NCBI GenBank assembly: GCA_020845755.1
Contig: JADLFE010000053.1
Coordinates: forward strand, 1-37,218
Direction of reading: 5' to 3'
Source: Phycisphaerales bacterium
GTDB lineage: Bacteria; Planctomycetota; Phycisphaerae; Phycisphaerales; UBA1924
Length of the DNA stretch: 37,218 nucleotides
Under the pieces are notes generated by a model. It made no database searches, had not been told where the DNA came from, and worked only from the letters and a program-made list of their open reading frames with translations. The position numbers and the translations under genes were made by a program. The stretch's first letter is position 1. Each line of letters begins with the position of its first letter. Below are positions 1 to 8,059 of this stretch, in pieces.

Positions 1-1
1 C

Positions 2-70
2 TCCGACATCGCCGACGGCCGCATCGATTGGGACGAGGGCGTCGACGGCCCGCTCCCCGCGATCGAGTGA
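2..70 (+). CDS. 3' end of an upstream gene (partial)
   Basis: The first 69 bases read as an open frame ending in TGA, with an acidic C-terminal tail (…DGRIDWDEGVDGPLPAIE). The start lies outside the window, so family and function cannot be told. The call is supported by the strong rho-independent terminator that begins 28 bases after the stop. It probably marks the border between ordinary chromosome and the accessory region to the right. Confidence 0.5.
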   Translation, partial: SDIADGRIDWDEGVDGPLPAIE

Positions 71-98
71 CGAGATCGGCATCGACGGCCTCCCCCCA

Positions 99-126
99 AC
101 GCCCCGGCGCAGCTCGGGGCGTTTTC
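99..126 (+). terminator. Rho-independent terminator of the upstream gene
   Basis: A perfect 8-bp stem (acgccccg at 99-106 with cggggcgt at 115-122) and an 8-base loop run straight into a T-rich tract (ttttcttt). It lies just downstream of the partial gene ending at 70 and would stop plus-strand transcription before the Sir2-HerA module. Confidence 0.8.
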
Positions 127-244
127 TTTGTGTGAACATGGTGGCATGGGCGCCGTTCGAGCCAGAATCGAGTTGGCGACACTTGGCCGAAAGGGGACGC
201 GGGCGCTGCCAGTTCAAATCCCGGCACCCCGATTCAGGAAGCTT

Positions 245-272
245 GATGGCCTCGGCAAGTGCCGAGGCCATC
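245..272 (+). terminator. Strong hairpin, possible second terminator
   Basis: A 12-bp perfect stem (245-256 with 261-272) has a four-base loop aagt and is followed by tcgg…gttta, a weak U-tract. It stands between the upstream gene and the Sir2 gene. Just upstream, 209-236 looks faintly like a tRNA 3' end (TTCAAAT followed by CCCGGCACCCCG), so this could be the terminator of a lost tRNA. Bases 127-244 hold nothing else I can support. Confidence 0.4.
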
Positions 273-282
273 GGTGTTTATG

Positions 283-318
283 GCGAAGTTCAACCTTGTC
301 CTGTTGCCCTGACTAGCT
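283..318 (+). repeat. Degenerate copy D of the dispersed module-border repeat
   Basis: This stretch (aagttcaaccttgtcctgt…) aligns with bases 6474-6506 of copy B at roughly three of four positions, including aagttcaa and tgtcctgt. It lies about 115 bases before the Sir2 start codon. It lacks the peptide-like conservation of copies A-C, so it is either an old copy or a chance match. Confidence 0.35.
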
Positions 319-432
319 CGTGCTGCGTTTGAACCGGTTCCAGACGTTGTCTATACCGAAGTCTTTGCGAAGCGTGCCTGCGCGAGGCGTACTCCACGTC
401 ACGACGGTCACGACACTGCGTAAACTCTCGCA

Positions 433-1458
433 ATGGTCTATGAAAACGTAGTAAAGCTCATCCAAGGCCATTTCACTGACGGGTTGGTCGTTGTGGTCGG
501 GTCCGGCCTGTCCGCCGCTGAAGGTGTGCCGGGAATGGGGCCGCTTGCCACCCACTTGGACAGCCGCAGCGGTGCGCTTGGGGCCAATGACGCGGCGTTA
601 TGGACGCAGATCAAGGCGCTTTTGGCCGCGAATCGTGGGCTCGAAGCCGCGCTGCTTGAGCAAGCGCCGTCCGATACGTTGGAAGAGTGGATCGTGAAGG
701 AGACCTGCGGGTTGCTGACCGCCGCGGAACTCAAGATCATGGGCGATGTAATCGCGGGATCGCGAACGCTGCGTCTGACGACTTTGCTCGCCAAGATCCT
801 CAAGCCCAAAAGTGGGCTACCCATCGTCACCACGAACTACGACCGCTTGGTCGAGCTTGCGTGCGAGATGGCGGGATTCCACGTCGACAGCACGGCGATC
901 GGACATTACGCGGGAGAATTCGATCATCAACGTAGCTGCATGGGTTCGTGTAGGGGAATCACCACAAGCGCCAAGGTCACGTCTTTGGACCACTTTCCGC
1001 GTGCCATAGTGCTCAAACCGCATGGCAGCTTTGACTGGTACAAGGGTAACGGCAAGCCGCGTCGATGCACGCTCAGCCTGGATGCGGAGCGGCTCGTCAT
1101 CACGCCAGGCCTCAACAAATACAAGAAAGGCTACGGCTTCCCATTCGACAAGCACCGGGAACTGGCCAACGACCACATCAACCACGCCGCACGCTTGCTG
1201 ATCATTGGGTATGGCTTCAACGACGATCATCTCCAAACACACTTAGAGACACGCATCAACAGCGGCACGCCCACCCTGATATTGACACATACGCCCAGCA
1301 AGAAGGCAATGGATCTCGCATCCGCAAACGCCTCGTGCGTGTGCCTCTCCAAGCCCTCGGCCTGGGATGGCATTTCGGTTGCGTCCAAGAGCGTCGCATT
1401 CGACCACCAAGGCCACAATTTGTGGGACATCGACATTCTCGCGAAGGAGTTGCTGTGA
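433..1458 (+). CDS. SIR2-family NADase, effector of a Sir2-HerA defence system
   Basis: A 341-residue protein with a SIR2 Rossmann fold. Visible landmarks are the NAD-binding loop GSGLS (residues 23-27, the GAGxS motif), TTNYDR (133-138), with the Asn-Asp pair used in NAD chemistry, and the catalytic-type His in KPHGS (His197). A late IIGYGFNDDHL segment is typical of defence SIR2 proteins. Defence-type SIR2 enzymes hydrolyse NAD+ when a phage is sensed and so abort infection. The next gene, a HerA ATPase, overlaps by 4 bp (GTGA), which is the layout of Sir2-HerA systems in which the two proteins form one large complex. The ATG is the only early start giving the full fold. Family assignment is firm; the defence role is inferred from the pair. 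Confidence 0.9.
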   Translation: MVYENVVKLIQGHFTDGLVVVVGSGLSAAEGVPGMGPLATHLDSRSGALGANDAALWTQIKALLAANRGLEAALLEQAPSDTLEEWIVKETCGLLTAAELKIMGDVIAGSRTLRLTTLLAKILKPKSGLPIVTTNYDRLVELACEMAGFHVDSTAIGHYAGEFDHQRSCMGSCRGITTSAKVTSLDHFPRAIVLKPHGSFDWYKGNGKPRRCTLSLDAERLVITPGLNKYKKGYGFPFDKHRELANDHINHAARLLIIGYGFNDDHLQTHLETRINSGTPTLILTHTPSKKAMDLASANASCVCLSKPSAWDGISVASKSVAFDHQGHNLWDIDILAKELL

Positions 1459-3242
1459 CATCCGAGACCCCTGTTCTGTCGTTTGAAGCCGCGAGCAAAC
1501 TCGGCAAAGTGGCCGCCGTGGATACGAGCCGTGTGCTGATCGCTGTCGAGAATGCGGCGCTCCTGCCGCGCGCGGCGGTCGGGAGCCTAGTGGCCATCCA
1601 AGGCTCAACCGCTCAAGAGTTCCTGATCGGCATGACCGAGCGTGTTACGCGGCAACTGCGAGAGCAGACCGCCCAACCGGACCCGATGGTGCCGACCACT
1701 CTTGAAGTTGAAGTTGTTCCTGACGACGCGCTCCGCGTGACGCTGCTTGGTACTTATCGCAGCGTCGATGGGACCGTCCGTAATCGGTTCAAGCGCGGCG
1801 CCGATTCCTTCCCACAAATTGACCGGGACTGCTTCCTTATCGAAGGCGGCAACCTCCAGCGCTTCATGGGATTGCTCGGCAAGGAACTCGACGACAAGCA
1901 GCGGCTCGAACTCGGGACGTTCGTCCTCGACCAGACCGCTGCTGCCATCGCCAATGGCGACAAGTTCTTTCAGCGGCATGCGTCGATTCTGGGAAGCACT
2001 GGGTCGGGAAAGAGTTGGTGCGTCTCGCTCATTCTGGAGCGTGCGAGTGCCCGCAAGCACTCAAACATCATCGTCTTTGATATGCACGGTGAGTATGCAT
2101 CTCTAGCAAAGCCACCCGCGACATCGGGAAGCGTTGCTCCTACGGCGATCGCGTCGCAGTTCAAGATCGCGGGACCGGGCGATCTCGACAAACCTCCAGC
2201 GAATGCGCTGTTTCTTCCTTACTGGCTCCTGAACCGCGAGGAGATGTTGTCCATGATCCTCGATCGAAGCGATCAGAATGCGCCCAATCAAGCGTCTCGC
2301 TTCACGTCGCACGTTCGGACACTGAAGGAAGCCGCTTTGGGCACCGCTCACGCGGACGTGAAGGCCACATTTACGGTTGATTCTCCGATTCCCTACAAGC
2401 TGGCGGACCTGCTCGCACACCTGACTACGGACAATACGACCAAGGGTGTGGGCAAGAACGGACCTGTCAAGGGAGACTGGGAAGACAAACTGACTCGCTT
2501 TATCACTCGACTCGAAGCAAAGGCTGAGGACAGGCGTTACGGGTTCATGTTCAAGCCTCCAGCCGCCGCACTGGAGTATGACTGGCTAGCGAAGCAGGTC
2601 TTGTCGCTCCTTTCGCCAGGGGCGAGCAAGCACGGCATCAAGATCGTGGACTTCTCTGAAGTGCCGTCGGACGTACTCCCCGTCGTGGCGGGCGTCTTCG
2701 CACGCCTTCTGTACGATGTGCAGTTCTGGATGGAGCCAGAAAAGCGAACGCCGTTTGTGTTCGTCTGCGACGAGGCACACCTCTACCTACCGGTCAAGGA
2801 GGACGCTGACGCCGTGGAGAAGCAAGCGCTCTACTGCTTCGAGCGAATCGCCAAGGAAGGGCGGAAGTATGGCGTGTCGCTCCTGGTCGTGAGTCAACGC
2901 CCGTCGGACGTCAGCCGAACCATCCTCAGCCAGTGCAACAACTTCCTGATTCTGCGTTTGACCAACGATCAAGACCAGAATGTCGTCCGGCGGCTAATGC
3001 CGGACTCGCTCGCTAGTGTGCTGGACGGCCTGCCGCTGCTCGATACTGGCGAGGCGCTGCTGTTGGGAGATGCGATCCTGTTGCCGGCACGAATTCGGCT
3101 GAACATGCCGAAGATTGCTCCGCTCAGCCAGACTCGCGACTTCTGGCGAGAGTGGGGCGAGCGAGAACCTGACGGCGCCGCGGTCAAGGCTGCGGTTGAA
3201 ACGCTACGACGACAGTCGCGGGGGTTCATCGCAGGGGTCTAG
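1455..3242 (+). CDS. herA: HerA-type hexameric ATPase, partner of the SIR2 protein
   Basis: A 595-residue HerA/FtsK-superfamily ATPase. An N-terminal HAS-barrel-like β region (about 1-120) precedes Walker A GSTGSGKS (180-187), Walker B ending in DEAH (439-442) and the HerA signature SQRPSDVS near 475. HerA forms hexamers that translocate on DNA; in Sir2-HerA complexes it scaffolds or activates the SIR2 NADase and may act with it on DNA. The frame is open back to 1065, but I place the start at GTG 1455. It has an AAGGAG site six bases upstream and overlaps the sir2 stop as GTGA, implying translational coupling. No separate nuclease gene follows, which agrees with the SIR2-only type of the system. 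Confidence 0.9.
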   Translation: MTSETPVLSFEAASKLGKVAAVDTSRVLIAVENAALLPRAAVGSLVAIQGSTAQEFLIGMTERVTRQLREQTAQPDPMVPTTLEVEVVPDDALRVTLLGTYRSVDGTVRNRFKRGADSFPQIDRDCFLIEGGNLQRFMGLLGKELDDKQRLELGTFVLDQTAAAIANGDKFFQRHASILGSTGSGKSWCVSLILERASARKHSNIIVFDMHGEYASLAKPPATSGSVAPTAIASQFKIAGPGDLDKPPANALFLPYWLLNREEMLSMILDRSDQNAPNQASRFTSHVRTLKEAALGTAHADVKATFTVDSPIPYKLADLLAHLTTDNTTKGVGKNGPVKGDWEDKLTRFITRLEAKAEDRRYGFMFKPPAAALEYDWLAKQVLSLLSPGASKHGIKIVDFSEVPSDVLPVVAGVFARLLYDVQFWMEPEKRTPFVFVCDEAHLYLPVKEDADAVEKQALYCFERIAKEGRKYGVSLLVVSQRPSDVSRTILSQCNNFLILRLTNDQDQNVVRRLMPDSLASVLDGLPLLDTGEALLLGDAILLPARIRLNMPKIAPLSQTRDFWREWGEREPDGAAVKAAVETLRRQSRGFIAGV

Positions 3243-3246
3243 AAGA

Positions 3247-3379
3247 GCAAATGGAGTATCTCCGGATTCCAAACCCTAACGCCCTCCAAGAAAAGTTCTA
3301 TTGGTGTACTGTCACCCCGATTCACAGCGGAAGTTTCACGGATCGCGTTTCACGGCATGCGGCTAGCAGGGAGGTCGTC
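3247..3379 (+). repeat. Dispersed repeat, copy A
   Basis: It starts four bases after the herA stop. Its first 52 bases (gcaaa … aaaagttc) align without gaps to copies B (6428) and C (8060). The following 80 bases (tgtcaccc … gaggtcg) are nearly identical to copy B, including cacagcggaagtttc and cgtttcacggcatgcggct. A small hairpin, ggag-tat-ctcc (3253-3263), could act as a weak terminator. The remainder of the gap to 3609 (3380-3609) contains no gene I can support. Confidence 0.75.
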
Positions 3380-3609
3380 TTTGCACATTCAAGTCAATCG
3401 CGTTCAGCGGAACAAAGGTCTGGTACGAATCCTCGAACGCTTAGGCCGCACATGCCATTATCCTGAACGCCAGTACGGATGCAGAGCAACAATGCTTCTC
3501 GACCCACCGCCTGCAATTGTCTCGAACCGCGGGATCCTTGGTGTGCTGTGCGATCCAGAGATTCGCGCCGCCCAGCGCTAGGGTCCGCGCCAGCGAGTGC
3601 CGAAGGCAG

Positions 3610-4557
3610 TCAGGATCGACTACGGGAACTGAGAGCGGCAGGCAGCCGCTCCGAGTCATTCGAGTGTTGTTCATTGGTAACCTCCGTGCTCACTGCTGAT
3701 GGAAGGACCTCTGGAGCTTCACCGGGCCTTCCGACGATGCACAATCGAAGCCGATTGGTCTTCACGGTGAAGCCGCAGTTCTTGGCAACCTGCTGCCAGA
3801 GTTTCAGAAAACCACTTCTGATCACTTCATTTGCATCCGATCCAACGGTGTAGATCGTCACCAGGCGGGACCTCGACTTCGTAGGGTCGAGCATTTCCTC
3901 AAGCGAGTACCCTACTTCGCCTTGGGCCCGGAACTTGGAGGGATCTAGAAACAAGAACGCGTGTTCACAGGTCCGTAATGCAACTGAGCGCTGAAGACCG
4001 ATCTCATCCTTATACCAAAACTTCGCTACGCCGTTGTCCAAGTCGAAGGAGTAGGCACTGAGAATAGTGTGCTTAAAGCCCGTGCCACCCAGAGTCTCCG
4101 CTACGAAACTCTCTGGCACGTCACCAAGCACGCCTTCGGTGTCTTGATCCACCGGCCCTGGCAACAGATACAGGTTTCCAGCGCTTCGTGTTGCGGGGTT
4201 TTCTTTGCGAAAGCGCTGGAGCGTTGAAGCAACACGCGCGCCGGGCGTGTACCACCGTACGTTGAAGGGACCATTCCTTTCCCACTGCCGCACCATCCAC
4301 TTGAGACTCTCCTCAACAACGGCGTTTGGCGTTGTCCCTAAGGTCACCATCACGAGTGCTGCGTTCTCACGAGAATCTGATGGGGAAATCGTGATGGCAG
4401 GCTTGGTCAGAAAATCATGGTTGACGAAATGGTCAGCCATTCGGCGTTTGTCTTCTAGCGCCTCACCTTCGCGGCCTTCGCTCCAGCCGAATTTTCGTCG
4501 GTTAGCGTCTGCAGGGGGCGATGGCGTGCCTTGGGACATAAGACCGTTGTTCGTCAT
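3610..4557 (-). CDS. Uncharacterised protein with a CARF-like Rossmann start
   Basis: A 315-residue protein I do not recognise as a named family. Residues about 68-84 read VMVTLGTTPNAVVEESL. This matches the β-strand/loop/helix start of CARF domains (as in Csx1/Csm6-type proteins, which bind cyclic oligoadenylates). A later stretch (AFLFLDPSKF … VTIYTVGSDANEV, about 195-235) resembles DeoR-type ligand-sensing domains, so a Rossmann-like ligand sensor is the safest reading. The start ATG overlaps the stop of the upstream XRE gene by 4 bp (ATGA), making a two-gene operon. No nuclease motif is visible. The role, perhaps sensing a small molecule to control the regulator, is inference. Confidence 0.7.
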   Translation of the reverse strand: MTNNGLMSQGTPSPPADANRRKFGWSEGREGEALEDKRRMADHFVNHDFLTKPAITISPSDSRENAALVMVTLGTTPNAVVEESLKWMVRQWERNGPFNVRWYTPGARVASTLQRFRKENPATRSAGNLYLLPGPVDQDTEGVLGDVPESFVAETLGGTGFKHTILSAYSFDLDNGVAKFWYKDEIGLQRSVALRTCEHAFLFLDPSKFRAQGEVGYSLEEMLDPTKSRSRLVTIYTVGSDANEVIRSGFLKLWQQVAKNCGFTVKTNRLRLCIVGRPGEAPEVLPSAVSTEVTNEQHSNDSERLPAALSSRSRS

Positions 4558-5111
4558 GACGTGCTCCAGTAGTCGGTTTCAATGTTGAAGGACGGCAGCG
4601 GCTTGTCGCAAATGATGTGATTACGTAGCTCGGAAACCTCGTGATCGAAGATCGCTCCAGCTTCGCCGGCCGCGTTTGGTGAAACGTAGATCAGGTATAC
4701 GCCGCCTCCCACGCGAGCGATCGCCCCACGCGCCCCCGCGGGCAGGTGCGCCGGAGTGTCCTCGTCGCTCACTCCAAGAAACTGGCGAACAAAGTGGGCT
4801 CGCAGTTCGTCATTCGCGGACTGCAGACCTTCCTTGCAGGGTGATTGCCCGGACGTGAGGTTAAAGCCGAGGATGGCGATGCTGGGATTTGAGCTCATCA
4901 CCATCTCGAACATCCGCGAGATCACGCGATTGACGACTTCTTCCAGTTTGTGAAGAAGATCCTCACCGGGGAGGTAGTCACCGCTCGCCCAGTGGGAGAT
5001 GGTCGAGGGGTCGCACCCCGTTTCTCTTGCGATGTCCACTGGACGGAGACCCAATCGGTACAGAAACCGGTAGGCCCGCTGAAAACGCTCTTTTCGGGAA
5101 TGGGGCACCAT
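4554..5111 (-). CDS. XRE-type helix-turn-helix regulator with a C-terminal extension
   Basis: A 185-residue protein. Residues about 17-60 form an XRE-like helix-turn-helix (VDIARETGCDPSTISHWASG). The following 125 residues are conserved-looking but of unknown fold (…IAILGFNLTSG…, …VGGGVYLIYVSP…) and may be a sensor. The ATG at 5111 has a good GGAGGT site five bases upstream. It is the first gene of a pair, its stop overlapping the start of the CARF-like gene. It most likely controls its own operon, with the promoter in the gap 5112-5510. Function as a DNA-binding regulator is likely; its target is unknown. Confidence 0.8.
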   Translation of the reverse strand: MVPHSRKERFQRAYRFLYRLGLRPVDIARETGCDPSTISHWASGDYLPGEDLLHKLEEVVNRVISRMFEMVMSSNPSIAILGFNLTSGQSPCKEGLQSANDELRAHFVRQFLGVSDEDTPAHLPAGARGAIARVGGGVYLIYVSPNAAGEAGAIFDHEVSELRNHIICDKPLPSFNIETDYWSTS

Positions 5112-5510
5112 GGTGACCTCCGTGGAAGAGGATACGACGGATTAGTCCGCTGCGGGTCCGCCGAAGTTTCGCGCCCATCAAACCGTGGGCAGCAGTGCTC
5201 CCGGAAGTTGCGACAGCCGCTTGCGATTCCCAAGGCCGGCAAACAACGCAGCTAGCGGCGACGGACTGGTGGAAACGAGGCCTTCTCCCTCTCCAAACCC
5301 CTCTCTCTACCCCAATCGAAGAGACGGTCGCGATCTGGGCCCGCCTTTCGGCTGGGATCATGGAAGCCCGGGATCGGTGGGTGCCGGATGCAGTTCCGCG
5401 ATGATCGAGTTGATGAAGCGGGAGACGCGCCCTCTCTCCCGTTCCAACCTCACCCTCTATCTGTGCGAGGATAGTCATAGTGACGCGCTGCGTCGGTATC
5501 CTCCGGTGCA
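5112..5510. other. Intergenic gap between divergent modules
   Basis: This 399-base gap separates the minus-strand XRE gene from the plus-strand hen1 fragment. It should hold the promoter of each. I could not pick out convincing -35/-10 pairs, and the open frames crossing it have no family signal. It contains a short direct repeat (atagtcatagt, around 5472). Confidence 0.4.
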
Positions 5511-5796
5511 ATGCTGCTTGAGATTCCCACCACGCATACCCCTGCTGGCGACCTGGGCTACCTGCTGCACAAGCATCCGGGCCGGGTCCAGACCTTCAAG
5601 CTGGCGTTTGGCGATGCACACGTCTTCTACCCAGATGTGACCGCCGAGCGCTGCGTCGCAGCCCTTCTCATCGATGTCGACCCGGTGGCGCTTGTTCGAG
5701 GCAAAGGCCGCGAGCGAACGCTTGACCAGTACGTCAATGATCGCCCCTACGTGGCTTCGTCAATGCTCGCAGTGGCCATCGCCCAAGTGTTCGGAC
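5511..5796 (+). pseudogene. hen1: Broken hen1: N-terminal part of the RNA 3'-end 2'-O-methyltransferase
   Basis: The first 95 or so codons match the N-terminal domain of bacterial Hen1. Characteristic stretches are LGYLLHKHPGRVQ, AHVFYPDV, AALLIDVDPVALVRG and YVNDRPYVASS…AIAQVFG. Bacterial Hen1 is about 450-500 residues and methylates RNA 3' ends during repair by the Pnkp/Hen1 complex. Here the similarity stops abruptly at about 5794, and the next bases are the reverse complement of a pnkp fragment. The methyltransferase domain is absent, so no activity can remain. Although the frame stays open to 5975, the rest is antisense pnkp. Confidence 0.85.
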
Positions 5797-6345
5797 CTTC
5801 CAGCAATACTGCCGGTACGCGGCCGTGTACTTTCGGACGAGTTCCAGTCGTTCGCGATGTCGGTCGAGAAGCGGCCCCACTACAGGGAGACGGGCGTGTG
5901 CCTGTACAAGTGCGCCGACGCTCCCCTGAAGGCCGGTTATGGCGGCAACGCCGACGGCGGCATACTGCTCCTTGATCAGGGCCTGAGCCTTGGCCGACCA
6001 CGGCATGAGCTCGCAGTCGAGGCATATCCAGTCCGTCTGGAGCTCATCCCACAGTCCAGCCCTGGTGATCGAATCGCGGAGCCGGCGGAGCAGGGCTTGC
6101 TCGGTCGCACTGTCGTTGAAGAACGGCCGCCCCGTCCGCGTGTAGATGAGGCCGAGGGTTTCAGTGGCCGCGGCCGACCCCAGCAGCTCCGACGTAACGG
6201 AAGTTGGGGCGACGCCGAACCGCTTACGGGCTACCTCGGCGTCGCGACAGACGATCGCCACCGCTCTCGAACCCATATGCTTTTCTTCGCAGATCACACG
6301 GCCGACGCCGTTGGTTCGGAAATATTCGAACGCTTCACGAATGTG
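5794..6345 (-). pseudogene. pnkp: Broken pnkp: ligase-domain fragment of the RNA repair enzyme
   Basis: On the minus strand this frame matches the C-terminal adenylyltransferase (ligase) domain of polynucleotide kinase-phosphatase Pnkp. The nucleotidyl-transfer motif CEEKHMGSRA (adenylated Lys codon near 6282), GLIYTRTGRPFF, CLDCELMPWSAKA, and the terminal YRQYCW are visible. Full Pnkp is about 850 residues with kinase and phosphatase domains first; those are missing. The open frame extends from 6453 to 5734, but similarity begins only near 6345 and ends near 5794. In intact operons hen1 and pnkp point the same way; here they face each other, so an inversion plus deletions destroyed the operon. 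Confidence 0.85.
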
Positions 6346-6427
6346 TGTTCGCGGTGCTCGCGATGGAGAGCGAACCTGTCGATCCGCGGCTGTGACGACC
6401 CTGGCCGTACTCACGGCCACCCACTGA

Positions 6428-6559
6428 GCAAAAACCGCGTTTCTGGCCCCCAAACGCGGATTCCCTCTACAAAAAGTTCAAACCGTGTCCTGTCACCCAG
6501 ATTCACAGCGGAAGTTTCGCGGACTCCGTTTCACGGCATGCGGCTTGCCTGAGGTCGGC
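6428..6559 (+). repeat. Dispersed repeat, copy B
   Basis: This copy aligns over its whole length with copy A and over its first 70 or so bases with copy C. Its hairpin is the clearest of the set: ccgcgttt (6435-6442) pairs with aaacgcgg (6452-6459). It sits between the pnkp fragment and the HEPN gene, about 105 bases upstream of that gene's start. Confidence 0.75.
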
Positions 6560-6664
6560 GCCATGCAACTACCATTCAGCCGTCCCCGACGTGCCAGCAC
6601 CCGGCAGTCTGAGCGCACGGTGCCGCGTAGACGCCGAGCAAGGGAGAATCATCGGGAGTCAGGC

Positions 6665-8008
6665 ATGGCATCGCATTTGATAAAACGACACCCGGGGGTC
6701 AAGCCCAACAACTGGGAGATGACATGGGGCGAGCGTTTCGAAGCCTTCGACCTTGCGCGTAAGGCGCAGGACGGACCGGCATTTCTTGATGCGTTGATAA
6801 AGGCGAGGTTCGATCCGGTTCCCACTTTCGACGAAGCGGGCAAGATCGACGCGTGCCGTCAGTTGGCTGCTAGGTTGTTCGAGTCGAGCACCGATCAGTG
6901 GATGCAAGATCGTTTCAAGGAGTGTGCGTCAGCGACGACATCGACCGACGCGGCGTCCGCCGTGCATGACCTGCTCCGGGGGTACTCTGAATCGGAAAGA
7001 GCCAAGTCCGTGGCGGACGCGGTGCCGCGCCGGGCTCGCCTGATTGCTCGCATCGCTCAGTCCAGACAGGACAACTCTGCTGAGGCACAGGTAATTCTGC
7101 AGCTGCCAACGCCGACACACGGGCAGAAGGAGCACAAGGGCGCGTATGATCAGAATGTCGCGAAGCTTGATGCGCTCAAGTCCAGGGTCCAACAGCAGTC
7201 CGACGAAGCAATCGCCGGGAGCGAACTCTCACATCTCACTGCGATTCGGCACATGCCCAGCTTGTCCCGTTCCCTCTGGTTTACGCCTTTCACGTACGAA
7301 GAGTGGATCGTTGATGGCTGCGACGCCGATTGGGTGACATTCCCCTTCAGGTTCCTGATCCATGCTCCTCTGCGGATGTATCGGGGCCTCCTCGACAAGT
7401 GGAAGAAGACAAAGGACGCCGACGCTGTGACGAACGAACTCGCGGCGGAGATCTTCACCGGCGCCTACGGCGACAGGCTGGTCGCCCTGTTCAAGGAGAC
7501 TCCATTCGGCGCGGACGCGGATGCCGCGGACGTCATCGCTGTCCTCGCCGAGTTGCGCGATGCCTTACTGAACCGTCGGCTCCAGTCGGTGACTCTGCTC
7601 GCCGTGACCCAGGCGGAGGGGATCATCTGGCGATACGCAGCACTGCTCAATAGTTCGGGCTACGACGTGTACGAAACCAACAACGGAAAGAAGATCGCGG
7701 GAAAGTTCTGGTGGAACCCACAGACGTGCAAGTATGAGGCGCCTTCCAGCGACGATGACAAGCGCGATGCGAAGAGACCAATGAACTCCGCCCGAGACCT
7801 GCTGAGCCGCACGCGGATCGAGCAGGCGTTTCGCCCTAATGTCGCAGACCAGGTCATCGCCGAGTACGCCGACGATCGCAATAGCCTCGCCCATGGCTCG
7901 CTGATCGCTGACGAACGGTTGGCGGTTCAGGCCGCGCTACTCCTGGGCACGGTATTTCAATGCATCATCGGGTACGAGGCAGAGGGGCGGCCGGCGTGCC
8001 CCTATTGA
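6665..8008 (+). CDS. Large protein with a C-terminal HEPN-like motif
   Basis: A 447-residue protein of no family I can name. Near its C-terminus is RNSLAHG (Arg405, His410), the R-x4-H signature of HEPN ribonuclease domains. It is preceded by helical sequence and followed by a hydrophobic helix, as in ApeA- and RiboL-PSP-type HEPN domains. The N-terminal 300 residues are mostly helical, with a Trp/Phe-rich centre (LWFTPFTYEEW). The frame is open from 6485, but the first 60 codons fall partly in repeat B and have atypical composition. ATG 6665 with a nearby GGGAG is the better start. It is a one-gene module bracketed by repeats B and C. An RNA-cleaving antiviral role is inferred. Confidence 0.7.
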   Translation: MASHLIKRHPGVKPNNWEMTWGERFEAFDLARKAQDGPAFLDALIKARFDPVPTFDEAGKIDACRQLAARLFESSTDQWMQDRFKECASATTSTDAASAVHDLLRGYSESERAKSVADAVPRRARLIARIAQSRQDNSAEAQVILQLPTPTHGQKEHKGAYDQNVAKLDALKSRVQQQSDEAIAGSELSHLTAIRHMPSLSRSLWFTPFTYEEWIVDGCDADWVTFPFRFLIHAPLRMYRGLLDKWKKTKDADAVTNELAAEIFTGAYGDRLVALFKETPFGADADAADVIAVLAELRDALLNRRLQSVTLLAVTQAEGIIWRYAALLNSSGYDVYETNNGKKIAGKFWWNPQTCKYEAPSSDDDKRDAKRPMNSARDLLSRTRIEQAFRPNVADQVIAEYADDRNSLAHGSLIADERLAVQAALLLGTVFQCIIGYEAEGRPACPY

Positions 8009-8059
8009 CTCGCCTGCGGTATCGCCACCTTCACCCACATTTTACGGTTTCACGGGCCA

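Noticed and set aside
209..236. A functional tRNA gene
   Set aside because: The T-arm stem does not pair, and no complementary acceptor 5' strand exists within 90 bases upstream.
1065..1454. Longer N-terminus for the HerA ATPase
   Set aside because: It lies wholly within the sir2 gene in a different frame; the GTG at 1455 has a better ribosome-binding site and the usual overlap.
3441..3620. Possible tyrosine-recombinase C-terminal remnant on the minus strand (LRHSLARTLALGGAN…)
   Set aside because: The similarity to the LRHxxA…GAN pattern is short, with no catalytic Tyr context or other motif; I cannot separate it from chance.
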